In this document: positions 57,977 through 64,000 of the stretch, piece after piece | Position numbering within the stretch: position 1 is the stretch's first letter | How the letters are laid out: each line of letters begins with the position of its first letter | Source of the DNA: a virus | Direction: 5' to 3' (one strand) | Virus record (IMG/VR): IMGVR_UViG_3300036791_001056 | Location: 82,954 to 146,953 of that record | Length of the DNA: 64,000 nt | Translations under genes and position numbers: made by a program | Notes under the pieces: model-generated | Database searches by the model: none | Told to the model about the DNA's origin: nothing | What the model saw: the letters and a program-made list of their open reading frames with translations, nothing else

Positions 57977-58600
57977 TCAGCTCGTGATCTTGGAGATCTC
58001 CGGCGTGAAGCGCCCGTAGCCAATGCGCCGGGCGTTGCACAGGCCCTGCCGGCCGGTGATCTCCATGATGGTGACGAAGTCGTCCCAGTTGATGGCGTCG
58101 AGCATGACGACCATCTCGGACCGCAGCGCCCAGTCGCGGAAGATCGGCCGGACCCGGACGCCCATCGACCTGGTCGCGGTGGTCGGAGTGAGGTTCACGA
58201 TGGTCTTGAACTGGAAGCGCGAGTCCTCCCAGAGTCCCTTGATGGTGCGCGGCCCATCGTACATGATGGGCAGCTCAGCCTGCACGAGCTGGACGGCGCC
58301 GCGCTCGATGGCCTTGCCGAGGCGCAGGGCCCGAGCTGCCTGCGTCATCGCGGCCATCACGCACTTCGCCGGGACGATCGGGATCCCGGCGCCGTCGGTG
58401 TACAGGCCCATCCGCCACTCCAGGGCGAACACCTGCTCCTGCTCGGCCTCGGTGAGCCCCTTCTTCTTAACGAGCGCGTCCTTGTCCTTCCGCAGCGGGT
58501 CGATCATCGCCTCGATGTTGTCGAGGACCAAGCCGCTCTCACCGGTGAAGACCACGTTGGCCCGGGTGAACCCCTCGAAGGTGGACGTTGCTGCTGGCAT
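57977..58600 (-). CDS. Conserved phage protein
   Basis: The product has 207 residues. ANVVFTGESGLVLDN, IPIVPAKCVMAAMTQAARAL, MYDGPRTIKGLWEDSRFQFK, GVRVRPIFRDWALRSEMVVM and RIGYGRF are blocks of a phage family often next to DNA-processing genes. Its Gly-rich end recalls RAMP-like folds, but this is only an impression. ATG 58600 follows GGAG in a long leader. Confidence 0.6.
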   Translation of the reverse strand: MPAATSTFEGFTRANVVFTGESGLVLDNIEAMIDPLRKDKDALVKKKGLTEAEQEQVFALEWRMGLYTDGAGIPIVPAKCVMAAMTQAARALRLGKAIERGAVQLVQAELPIMYDGPRTIKGLWEDSRFQFKTIVNLTPTTATRSMGVRVRPIFRDWALRSEMVVMLDAINWDDFVTIMEITGRQGLCNARRIGYGRFTPEISKITS

Positions 58601-58711
58601 CTCTGCTCCATTCGCTGGTGTGCTGGGTGCTGAACTGAGCTGAGCTCAGCCGTTCTTCACTGAGCTTAGCTGGGCTAGGACATGCTCTGGCCTGCTGTGC
58701 TAGCTGGACTC
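58601..58711 (-). repeat. Leader with AGCTCAG repeats
   Basis: On the minus strand: CCAGCTAAGCTCAGTG, GGCTGAGCTCAGCTCAG, TTCAGCACCCAGCACACC. It connects the promoter at 58712 to ATG 58600. Confidence 0.5.
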
Positions 58712-58717
58712 ACTATA
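58712..58717 (-). promoter_or_regulatory. Extended -10 TATGGTATAGT
   Basis: -10 TATAGT (58712-58717) with TATGG upstream, opposite the leader of the 57977 gene. The interval 58718-58812 has no gene. Confidence 0.6.
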
Positions 58718-58812
58718 CCATAGACAGAGGCAGATCACGCACAAACCGGCAGCCGCACCCATCAAAGGATGAGCGCGACTCAATTCTCTTGCATCATCAG
58801 CTGGCCGAGCGA

Positions 58813-59151
58813 TCACTCACCCAGCACCACCGCAATGTCGGTTTTCACCGCAGCGCGCTCAAAGTGCCGGCGCTGCCAGTCATCGCTGCCGGGCAGCTTC
58901 ATCCGCCACTCTACGATCCGGTACCAGCGCCGCAGCCGGCGCGCGTTCCGCTCGGCTGCTTCAACGATCTCACGGGTGATGAGCGTGTTGTCCCAGCGGT
59001 GCACGCCACCGGCGCAGCCACCGTCGCACCACACGTAGTGCAGCGCGTCGAGCTCCCGGTTCTTCCGCTCCAGGACCAGCTGCATCTGGCGGATCTGCGC
59101 GGCCTGGCGGCGGAGCTTCTCACGGAGCTGTGCTTCATCCACACACATCAT
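58813..59151 (-). CDS. Conserved phage protein with helical N terminus
   Basis: The product has 112 residues. GGAGG lies 8 bases before ATG 59151. EAQLREKLRRQAAQIRQMQL, DALHYVWCDGGCAGGVHRWD and EIVEAAERNARRLRRWYRIV match a widespread actinophage family. A CDGGC pair may bind metal. Function unknown. Confidence 0.6.
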   Translation of the reverse strand: MMCVDEAQLREKLRRQAAQIRQMQLVLERKNRELDALHYVWCDGGCAGGVHRWDNTLITREIVEAAERNARRLRRWYRIVEWRMKLPGSDDWQRRHFERAAVKTDIAVVLGE

Positions 59152-59503
59152 AAGTATGCGCCTCCGGAATGTCACACACCGCAAACTTAGGTTTAGGCTT
59201 GGTGGCGAAGTGATCGCACAACGTGATGTCATCCCAGACTGCCTGGCGGCTCTTCTTCATTACCGGGCTAGCGCTGATGAGTGCGCGGATGGCTGTAAGA
59301 TCCTCGGCCGTCCACCGGTCGTCGGGTACCTCTCCCCTGATCGGGTACACCCAGCGGTGATGCTCACGCTCCGGCAAAGGGAACCAGCGCAGAATGTGCG
59401 CCATCATGCGATCATCGTCAACCTGGTCTGCGACCCTGTTTTGCATGTGGGTGTTCAAGTTGCTGAACCACGCCTCAATGAGCGCGTTATTTTTCTCACT
59501 CAC
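59135..59503 (-). CDS. Unknown 122-residue protein
   Basis: FSNLNTHMQNRVADQVDDDR, LRWFPLPEREHHRWVYPIRG, YDVCG end. GTG 59503 overlaps the BRO-N gene by four bases. No family is recognised. Confidence 0.5.
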   Translation of the reverse strand: MSEKNNALIEAWFSNLNTHMQNRVADQVDDDRMMAHILRWFPLPEREHHRWVYPIRGEVPDDRWTAEDLTAIRALISASPVMKKSRQAVWDDITLCDHFATKPKPKFAVCDIPEAHTYDVCG

Positions 59504-60177
59504 GTGAGATCCTCGTTCACATTGATGCCGATGACTACGTGCTGCACCGGCACAGGAACACGCAGCTTAGCCCGCGAATCAGCGGTGAACAAGCTCTCCA
59601 CAGGCATGCCGAGCCAGCGAACTGCTCGGTGAGCTAGCCCGTCACTGACGCGCAAGTCACCGTAACACTGCTTGGCGTAGCTCGTGTTGACGAGCGGCAC
59701 ACCAGGTATGTCCAGCGCGTTCATGATCTCCTTGGCTCGCCGGGCCGGTACCTGACGATCGCGTATGACATCGAGGAACGGCTGCCGGCCGTACCGCTGG
59801 CGGTTACCCGGTGACACGGGCTTCTTGAACCCCTTTACCCGGTAATAACCGTTCTTACGCAGCTGGGGCAGCACCTCGGTATACATCATCCGCTGGAAAT
59901 CGATAGCTTTAGGCTTACGTGACTGGAACGTCAGCTGCCACATGCCCGGCTCACTGATCAAGATCATCTCACGTGCCCCGCTAGGAGTCTCGATCATCTT
60001 ACTGGTCTTGAACTCGTCCCAGACACGATCGTACGCGTCAGATGCAGAAGCGAACTCCAGGTAATCGCAGATGTCCTTCGCGATGAACCAAAGCTCACCA
60101 CTCTCATCGGTCGCGCGCCTCAGCGTGACGTACTGAAGTGGGAACATATCTGTGATGGGCTGCAGTGCTGTTGTCAT
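59500..60177 (-). CDS. BRO-N domain protein (antirepressor-like)
   Basis: The product has 225 residues. The BRO-N fold occupies about residues 8-115: RRATDESGELWFIAKDICDY, FASASDAYDRV, EMILISEPGMWQLTFQSRKP, KAIDFQRMMYTEVLPQLRKN and GYY. A basic C-terminal part (GYYRVKGFKKPVSPGNRQRYG) may bind DNA. BRO-N proteins act as phage antirepressors or Ant-like regulators. ATG 60177 is 8 bases after the -10. Confidence 0.8.
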   Translation of the reverse strand: MTTALQPITDMFPLQYVTLRRATDESGELWFIAKDICDYLEFASASDAYDRVWDEFKTSKMIETPSGAREMILISEPGMWQLTFQSRKPKAIDFQRMMYTEVLPQLRKNGYYRVKGFKKPVSPGNRQRYGRQPFLDVIRDRQVPARRAKEIMNALDIPGVPLVNTSYAKQCYGDLRVSDGLAHRAVRWLGMPVESLFTADSRAKLRVPVPVQHVVIGINVNEDLT

Positions 60178-60185
60178 GCTGTGAT

Positions 60186-60213
60186 TTTATAGAAGCGAAA
60201 ACTTGACTGTCAA
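60186..60213 (-). promoter_or_regulatory. Consensus promoter with palindromic operator-like -35
   Basis: Minus strand: TTGACA (60208-60213), 16-base spacer, TATAAA (60186-60191). TTGACAGTCAA (60203-60213) is a perfect 11-bp palindrome covering the -35, a natural repressor site. The start ATG is 8 bases after the -10, so the mRNA has a 0-1 base leader. This is the best sigma-70-like promoter in the window. Confidence 0.75.
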
Positions 60214-60251
60214 ATCCTGGGTGCTATCGACTTTAAGCTACTGGGAGCGAG

Positions 60252-61697
60252 TTACAAGATCACCAAGCACCGCCGCTTGGCCCGCGTTATGGCGGTGTAG
60301 AGCCACCGCGCTCGGTCCGGCCCGCCAGGACCGGCGCCGACCACCGCGACGTCGTTGGCCTGGCTGCCCTGCGCCTTGTGCGCCGTGAAGCAGTAGCCGT
60401 AGTCAAACGCGGCGCCGGAGCGCTCATCGGGCCGCAGGACGCGCCCGGCGCCGAGCTGCCCGAGGTCGATGCGCTTCATGACCTTGACTCCCGCGCCGGG
60501 CTCGGCGCCGTCGAGCTCGATGATGACGTCCGCGGTCTTCCGGCCCTGGCTGGTGACCTCGGCCACCGTTCCCACGATGCCGTTGAAGACCCGCTCCTGC
60601 CACCCGGCGGCGTGCCAGCGCCCGTCCCGGCGCTTCATGACGTCGCACTCGTAGGTTCCGAGGGCGGTGACTCGGTCACCGCCCGCGATGGGCGCCTGGC
60701 TCTGAGTGTGGGCGGCGTGGACCAGCTTGTTGATGTCAGCGCGCTTGGAGTTGGTCCAGGTGATGATGAGCGAGTCCGGCCCCGGCACCAGCCGGTCGGG
60801 AGCCAGGGCGTGGTAAGCGTCGGGCCGCGCGCTGCCGCTCATGACCACGGCGCCGGCGCCGTACCGCCCGATTGGCGTCATCCCGATGCTGCGGGCATGC
60901 AGCGCCATCGGGACGATCCCGGACGCCTCCGCCTGCCGGAAGTTCTCTTCCAAGACGATCTCCGGGCTCAGCATCCAGGGGCTGAGCGCGCCCTTGACGG
61001 GCGGCAGCTGGCCGTGATCTCCTACGAGGAGTACCGGCAGCCCGAAGCGCCGGATGTCCTGCACCTGCTCCTCGGTGACCATGCTCGCCTCATCAAGCAC
61101 CAGGAGGTCCCGGTGACCGCCGGCGAACAGCCTGGGTTCGAACTCCAGGTGAGACTCCACGCGGCAGCCAGGGGCTGGCTCCGGGCCCGCCGCAGCGGCA
61201 TCGAGGCGGCAGGCGCCGCAGCGGAAGCGGGGGCACTCGCACTCATCAGCCTCGAAGCCCCGGCCGCAAGCGCACTGCTGCTCCTGCGCCGTCTCTCCTG
61301 ACCTCAGGCAGGTGTGCCAGCCCTTAGGGCGGTACAGCAGCGAGTGATACGTGCCGCAGCGGGCCCGCTGCAGCTCATCAAGGTTCCGGCGCAGCACCCA
61401 GGCTGCCTTATTAGTCGGAGTGGCGAACGTGATGCGCTTGCCGAGCAGCCCGGCGAGGGAGGCGGCGAGCATGCTCTTGCCGGTCCCGGCCAGGCCGCCG
61501 AGGCTGAGCACCGGGTACTCCTGCCCGGCGCCGTGAGTGTGCGGCGCCTCATCGGCGTCCGGGTCCAGGCCGAGGCATACCGGGTCGGTGCAGTACCGGA
61601 CGGGCGGAGCGCTCTTCAGCCACTCAGCGATGCGGTCCACCGCGCTCTGCTGGCTGGCGCTGAGCGTGAACTCGGCCGCTGCCGCTAGTATGGTCAC
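60252..61697 (-). CDS. SF1 helicase, RecD2/Dda-like
   Basis: The product has 481 residues. Walker A LGGLAGTGKSMLA (about 68-80), Walker B LLVLDEASMV (about 200), FATPTNKAAWVLR (Ia), VGDHGQLPPVKG (III), LEENFRQA (IV) and YCFTAHKAQGSQANDV (V/VI, about 440) are the standard SF1B motifs. A Cys cluster CACGRGF..CECPRF..CGACR inserted at about 137-165 may bind zinc. It should unwind DNA during replication or recombination. GTG 61697 overlaps the previous stop by four bases. Confidence 0.88.
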   Translation of the reverse strand: MTILAAAAEFTLSASQQSAVDRIAEWLKSAPPVRYCTDPVCLGLDPDADEAPHTHGAGQEYPVLSLGGLAGTGKSMLAASLAGLLGKRITFATPTNKAAWVLRRNLDELQRARCGTYHSLLYRPKGWHTCLRSGETAQEQQCACGRGFEADECECPRFRCGACRLDAAAAGPEPAPGCRVESHLEFEPRLFAGGHRDLLVLDEASMVTEEQVQDIRRFGLPVLLVGDHGQLPPVKGALSPWMLSPEIVLEENFRQAEASGIVPMALHARSIGMTPIGRYGAGAVVMSGSARPDAYHALAPDRLVPGPDSLIITWTNSKRADINKLVHAAHTQSQAPIAGGDRVTALGTYECDVMKRRDGRWHAAGWQERVFNGIVGTVAEVTSQGRKTADVIIELDGAEPGAGVKVMKRIDLGQLGAGRVLRPDERSGAAFDYGYCFTAHKAQGSQANDVAVVGAGPGGPDRARWLYTAITRAKRRCLVIL

Positions 61698-61915
61698 GGC
61701 TGAGCCGGTATGCTGGTGCGGACCGGCACGAGCTGCCGGCTCGCCCACGGGATCTCGGCCTGGCTGAGGGAGTTGGGCTCGCTGCGGCGGATGATCACGT
61801 CGTGCGGCCCGTCCTGATGCCGCTCGACCCACCACTTGACGTTCTCGGAGATCACGCTGCCGTCAACGGCGGTGCGGTAGACTTCGGTGCCTACCGGCAG
61901 CAAGTCCAGGCTCAT
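61694..61915 (-). CDS. Small unknown protein upstream of the helicase
   Basis: The product has 73 residues: SLDLLPVGTEVYRTAVDGSV and SENVKWWVERHQDG, beta-rich. GAGGAGAG precedes ATG 61915. No family is recognised. Confidence 0.55.
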   Translation of the reverse strand: MSLDLLPVGTEVYRTAVDGSVISENVKWWVERHQDGPHDVIIRRSEPNSLSQAEIPWASRQLVPVRTSIPAQP

Positions 61916-61946
61916 GAATCTCTCCTCTGCTCCGTTCCTTGCTAGT

Positions 61947-61952
61947 AGTCTA
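61947..61952 (-). promoter_or_regulatory. Extended -10 TGTGGTAGACT
   Basis: -10 TAGACT with TGTGG upstream; leader with GGAACGGAGCAG before ATG 61915. Confidence 0.55.
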
Positions 61953-62042
61953 CCACACTAGTGATGCCGGGTCTAGCGAGAACCAGCACAGCAGCGATGT
62001 TGATCGTCACCGTGTGGCCCTGGCCACGTGGCCAGCGGCCCA

Positions 62043-62458
62043 TCAGCGCACCGTCTCACACACGACCAGCACACCGGCCCAGCGCAGGAACTCGGCGGGC
62101 GACTCGAGATGCATAATGCCCGGCAGGTAGTGGAACACGTGCTCTCGCGGCCCGACGATGACGAGAGTCTTGCCCAGCGCCTGCGCCATGCCGAACTCGG
62201 CGTGGCGGCCGCCCTGCCCAGCCCCGACGACGTGAAGCTGACCACGGCGTGCGCGGCCGTCAGGTCCTCGATGTCCTCGAGTGCCTGCTGAGCGAGGAAG
62301 TCAGGTGAGTCCCGGGGTGGGCCACCGGGCACGTCGCTGGTGTCTTCGTGACTCACCAGCCACCGAGACGTGACAGCGTGTCCCGCCGCCTGAAGCAGGT
62401 CAGAATACCTGCGGATCTCAGCTTGCCGCTGGAAGGCAGCAGCGAGGTACATGATCAT
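62043..62458 (-). pseudogene. Nucleoside 2-deoxyribosyltransferase-like protein with a frameshift
   Basis: ATG 62458 reads MIMYLAAAFQRQAEIRRYSD and goes through ALEDIEDLTAAHAVVSFTSS; the expected continuation GQGGRHAEFGMAQALGKTLV, VGPREHVFHYLPGIMH is open in another frame. One missing G in a GGG run at about 62217-62219 joins them into 138 residues. The family hydrolyses or exchanges the base of deoxynucleosides. Either decayed or a homopolymer error. Confidence 0.65.
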
Positions 62459-62601
62459 TGAGCGCTCTCTTCCGGTGTCATCAGGCCAGTCTGCTTATCA
62501 TCAGTGCTGGGCTCCGAGACGGCGCGCTCCCACAGCACGACTAGATAGACCGCGGAGCCTCCGGTCAGCTCACGCTGGTGCCGGCCACCGGTCACGATCA
62601 T
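62455..62601 (-). CDS. Short protein of the WEL..M family, N terminus uncertain
   Basis: ATG 62601 reads MIVTGGRHQRELTGGSAVYL then VVLWERAVSE. The upstream codons PGDDWELVT in the same frame look like the start of the same fold as 62701 (GWELASM...SFIVILW) but are cut by a TAG. ATGA overlap with the next gene. Confidence 0.45.
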   Translation of the reverse strand: MIVTGGRHQRELTGGSAVYLVVLWERAVSEPSTDDKQTGLMTPEESAQ

Positions 62602-62700
62602 CGTCACCAGTTCCCAGTCATCACCGGGTGACTAGAGGGGCTGCGGCGCCGGGTTGTGACCGAGCCAGCTCGCTGAGACCCACGTGAGAACAGCGCTCGA

Positions 62701-62895
62701 TCACGCCTCGCTCCCATCTGCGTCTTTCATCGTCTCGTCATCTCGTGACCAGAGGATCACGATGAAGCTGTCACCGGTGGATGAGCCCATCGCCATCGAG
62801 GCGAGCTCCCAGCCAGCGCCCGCCGGCGGCTTCACCGGAGCGCTCGCCGTGCTGGGCACGGCCCGGATGCTGGTCAGGGTAACGCGGTACTCCAT
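62701..62895 (-). CDS. Small conserved phage protein, leaderless
   Basis: The product has 64 residues: MEYRVTLTSIRAVPSTASAP, GAGWELASMAMGSSTGDSFI. A common actinophage pattern of unknown role. ATG 62895 is 6 bases after the -10 TATTGT. Confidence 0.6.
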   Translation of the reverse strand: MEYRVTLTSIRAVPSTASAPVKPPAGAGWELASMAMGSSTGDSFIVILWSRDDETMKDADGSEA

Positions 62896-63113
62896 GTATC
62901 GACAATACCATCGAGCGACTGGTGCTGTCAGGTCACCGCCAGGACAAGGAGGTAGCTGCTGTCGATACCCTGGCGGCGGCCAGCAAGAGATCCGCAGCCG
63001 AGAGGCTGACCGTGATTACGAGCCGCGATGCTGCTGAGCTGGCAGGCTAGCCAGCAAGGCCTCAGGATGAACGCTGGCGGCGTACCCCGGCCTGCTGTTG
63101 GTAACCAGCTGGC
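62896..63113. other. Gap without a convincing gene; contains -10 element of the 62701 gene
   Basis: GATGGTATTGT (TATTGT 62902-62907, minus strand) lies 6 bases before ATG 62895. A plus-strand ORF of 42 codons (62922-63050) is open but has no ribosome-binding site and runs against all neighbours, so I did not call it. Nothing else is seen. Confidence 0.5.
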
Positions 63114-63605
63114 TCACCCGGCACTAGTACTTCTCGACCCTTCCAAGGCATTACCCGGCAGTGACCAGGCGCTCAGCTCGATGGCCCGGAGAGCGAGCGC
63201 GTCCCAGTGCCAGTCGCTCATCTGCCGCTGGTGCCAGCCCGGCGCCAGCTCTCGCCACCGCGGGTTCGGCGTGAGTGACTCGGCGCGCTGCCGAGCTGCG
63301 GCATCAGCAGCGCACCGCCGAGCGGCCTCCTGCCGCAGCGGGATGATGCCCAGCACGCTCAGCGCCCCGACGTCAGCCGCTGTCGCACCGTGCTGGCCGA
63401 GCCACAGCGCTCTCCGAGCTTGACTGCGTGACCGGCGAGTGGCCCAGCCGGCCTGCACCTCAGCTCGGCGGTCACGGGGCGGCGTGCTGCGTGCTCTCCG
63501 AGCTGGCCGCGCCGCGGGCTGGCTGGCTCGGCGAGCCCTCAGCAGCGCCGTCATGGCCAGCCGGGCCTCGTGCCGCTCACGCCGCTCATCAGGAGAAAGT
63601 GCCAT
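63114..63605 (-). CDS. Arg/Ala-rich protein, leaderless
   Basis: The product has 163 residues, very rich in Arg and Ala (RRERHEARLAMTALLRARRA, ARRCAADAAARQRAESL), ending WHQRQMSDWHWDALALRAIE. No family is recognised. ATG 63605 is 7 bases after TATAGT (63613-63618). It is the last gene before the iteron region. Confidence 0.5.
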   Translation of the reverse strand: MALSPDERRERHEARLAMTALLRARRASQPAARPARRARSTPPRDRRAEVQAGWATRRSRSQARRALWLGQHGATAADVGALSVLGIIPLRQEAARRCAADAAARQRAESLTPNPRWRELAPGWHQRQMSDWHWDALALRAIELSAWSLPGNALEGSRSTSAG

Positions 63606-63612
63606 GTCAACT

Positions 63613-63618
63613 ACTATA
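63613..63618 (-). promoter_or_regulatory. -10 TATAGT, leaderless start
   Basis: TGAGATATAGT on the minus strand, seven bases before ATG 63605. Confidence 0.55.
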
Positions 63619-64000
63619 TCTCAGCTTTGTGCATCCACGGTGTGCTATGCCTCACTCACCAAAACAAGCAAAATATCATCATCTATCATCATTAACGAGC
63701 CGTTACTACCGTGTTACTATCAGTTACTATTTATGTTACTATCCTTGACTAGCCAGTTACCACCGTAACTACCAAAATCTTATTTATGTTTACGTGTACA
63801 GGGGACGCCAGGTACACGTACTTGGATGGGTACAGCGTGGTAACAGTAGTTACTGCCAGGTCAGAGCTAGTAACATAGGTAGTAACAGCTAGTAACACCG
63901 GTAGTAACGGTGCCCGCTGACGACTGAAGCGCGGTGCCCATGTGGGCACCGCGCGTAGAAGTATTGGTCGGGGGGGTCTGCGCAACCCAGTTGTGGGCTG
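63619..64000. repeat. Noncoding region with mirror-symmetric iteron array
   Basis: Four GTTACTA copies (63702, 63713, 63723, 63735) face four TAGTAAC copies (63868, 63880, 63890, 63902) about a central inverted repeat TACGTGTAC...GTACACGTA (63791-63820). The spacing is 10-12 bases, one helical turn. The array is symmetric about 63805. Further near-copies (GTTACCA 63756, GTAACTA 63765, TGGTAAC 63838, TAGTTAC 63847) fill the inner arms. A 12-bp hairpin, GCGCGGTGCCCA / TGGGCACCGCGC, lies at 63929-63954. Candidate origin, partition or operator site. Confidence 0.75.
63929..63954. terminator. 12-bp perfect palindromic hairpin
   Basis: GCGCGGTGCCCA and TGGGCACCGCGC with a two-base centre, just beyond the iterons. 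Either a terminator or part of an origin; no T run. Confidence 0.5.

Noticed and set aside
62922-63050. A 42-codon plus-strand ORF in the 62896-63113 gap
   Set aside because: No ribosome-binding site, opposite to all neighbours; only GC-rich open frame.
63749-63985. A 78-codon minus-strand ORF across the right end
   Set aside because: It runs through the iterons and hairpin, has no ribosome-binding site, and its VTTVTT-type sequence is just the translated repeats.
1-64000. Whole-phage recoding of TAG as sense
   Set aside because: Long recognised genes contain no internal TAG, and TerS ends in TAG beside a terminator, so TAG works as a normal stop at least there.

Overview
The window is part of a large tailed-phage genome (Caudoviricetes, siphovirus-like head genes) that almost certainly infects a high-GC actinobacterium. 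The base composition is clearly GC-rich, GTG starts are frequent, and the portal, MuF-type, protease and capsid proteins look like actinobacteriophage head proteins. Many small zinc-ribbon proteins of actinophage type are present. I saw no tRNA, rRNA, CRISPR array, insertion sequence or integrase.

Layout. (1) 1-32.4 kb: a head-assembly module read leftward (minus strand) in the order TerS (31844-32362), TerL with an intein (27282-29603), Ig-like protein, zinc protein, two modular virion-type proteins, a giant portal fusion with an intein (11227-17823), two further giant modular proteins, a small head-associated protein, capsid protease/scaffold (895-4149) and the start of the major capsid gene (16-819). 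This late module is interrupted by plus-strand cassettes at 4176-4511, 21398-26092 and 29673-31789. (2) 32.4-37.4 kb: mostly plus-strand small genes, each short group with its own copy of a nearly identical promoter. (3) 37.5-42.1 kb: minus-strand tail/virion-surface-like proteins, then a membrane protein and a LysM-lysozyme. (4) 42.4-63.6 kb: a dense minus-strand array of small genes with four-base start/stop overlaps. Recognisable members are a BCS1-like AAA ATPase, a DnaQ-type exonuclease, a HAD-like hydrolase, a Pth2-type protein, a BRO-N protein, a RecD/Dda-like helicase and a deoxyribosyltransferase-like protein. (5) 63.6-64.0 kb: a noncoding region with a mirror-symmetric array of a 7-bp repeat around a central inverted repeat.

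How the genes work together. The head module supplies packaging (TerS/TerL), portal, protease/scaffold and capsid. The portal is fused to MuF, Nudix, a nuclease-like region and an ADP-ribosyltransferase-like domain. A neighbouring protein carries a second ADP-ribosyltransferase-like domain, a ParB-like domain and an HEFGH metallopeptidase motif. I infer that this head cluster carries protein effectors inside the capsid, comparable in principle to T4 Alt or to MuF polymorphic toxins. Short peptide motifs shared between these proteins mark the module boundaries.

Regulation. Both strands use extended -10 promoters (TG-R-TA-rich). At nine genes the -10 hexamer lies only 6-8 bases from the start codon, which predicts leaderless mRNAs. 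Other genes have long CAGCTCAG-rich leaders. Caution: at least four genes show single-base frameshifts and the capsid gene stops early. These could be real or could be sequence errors, and they affect how the capsid stop and the out-of-frame HNH gene inside the TerL intein should be read.
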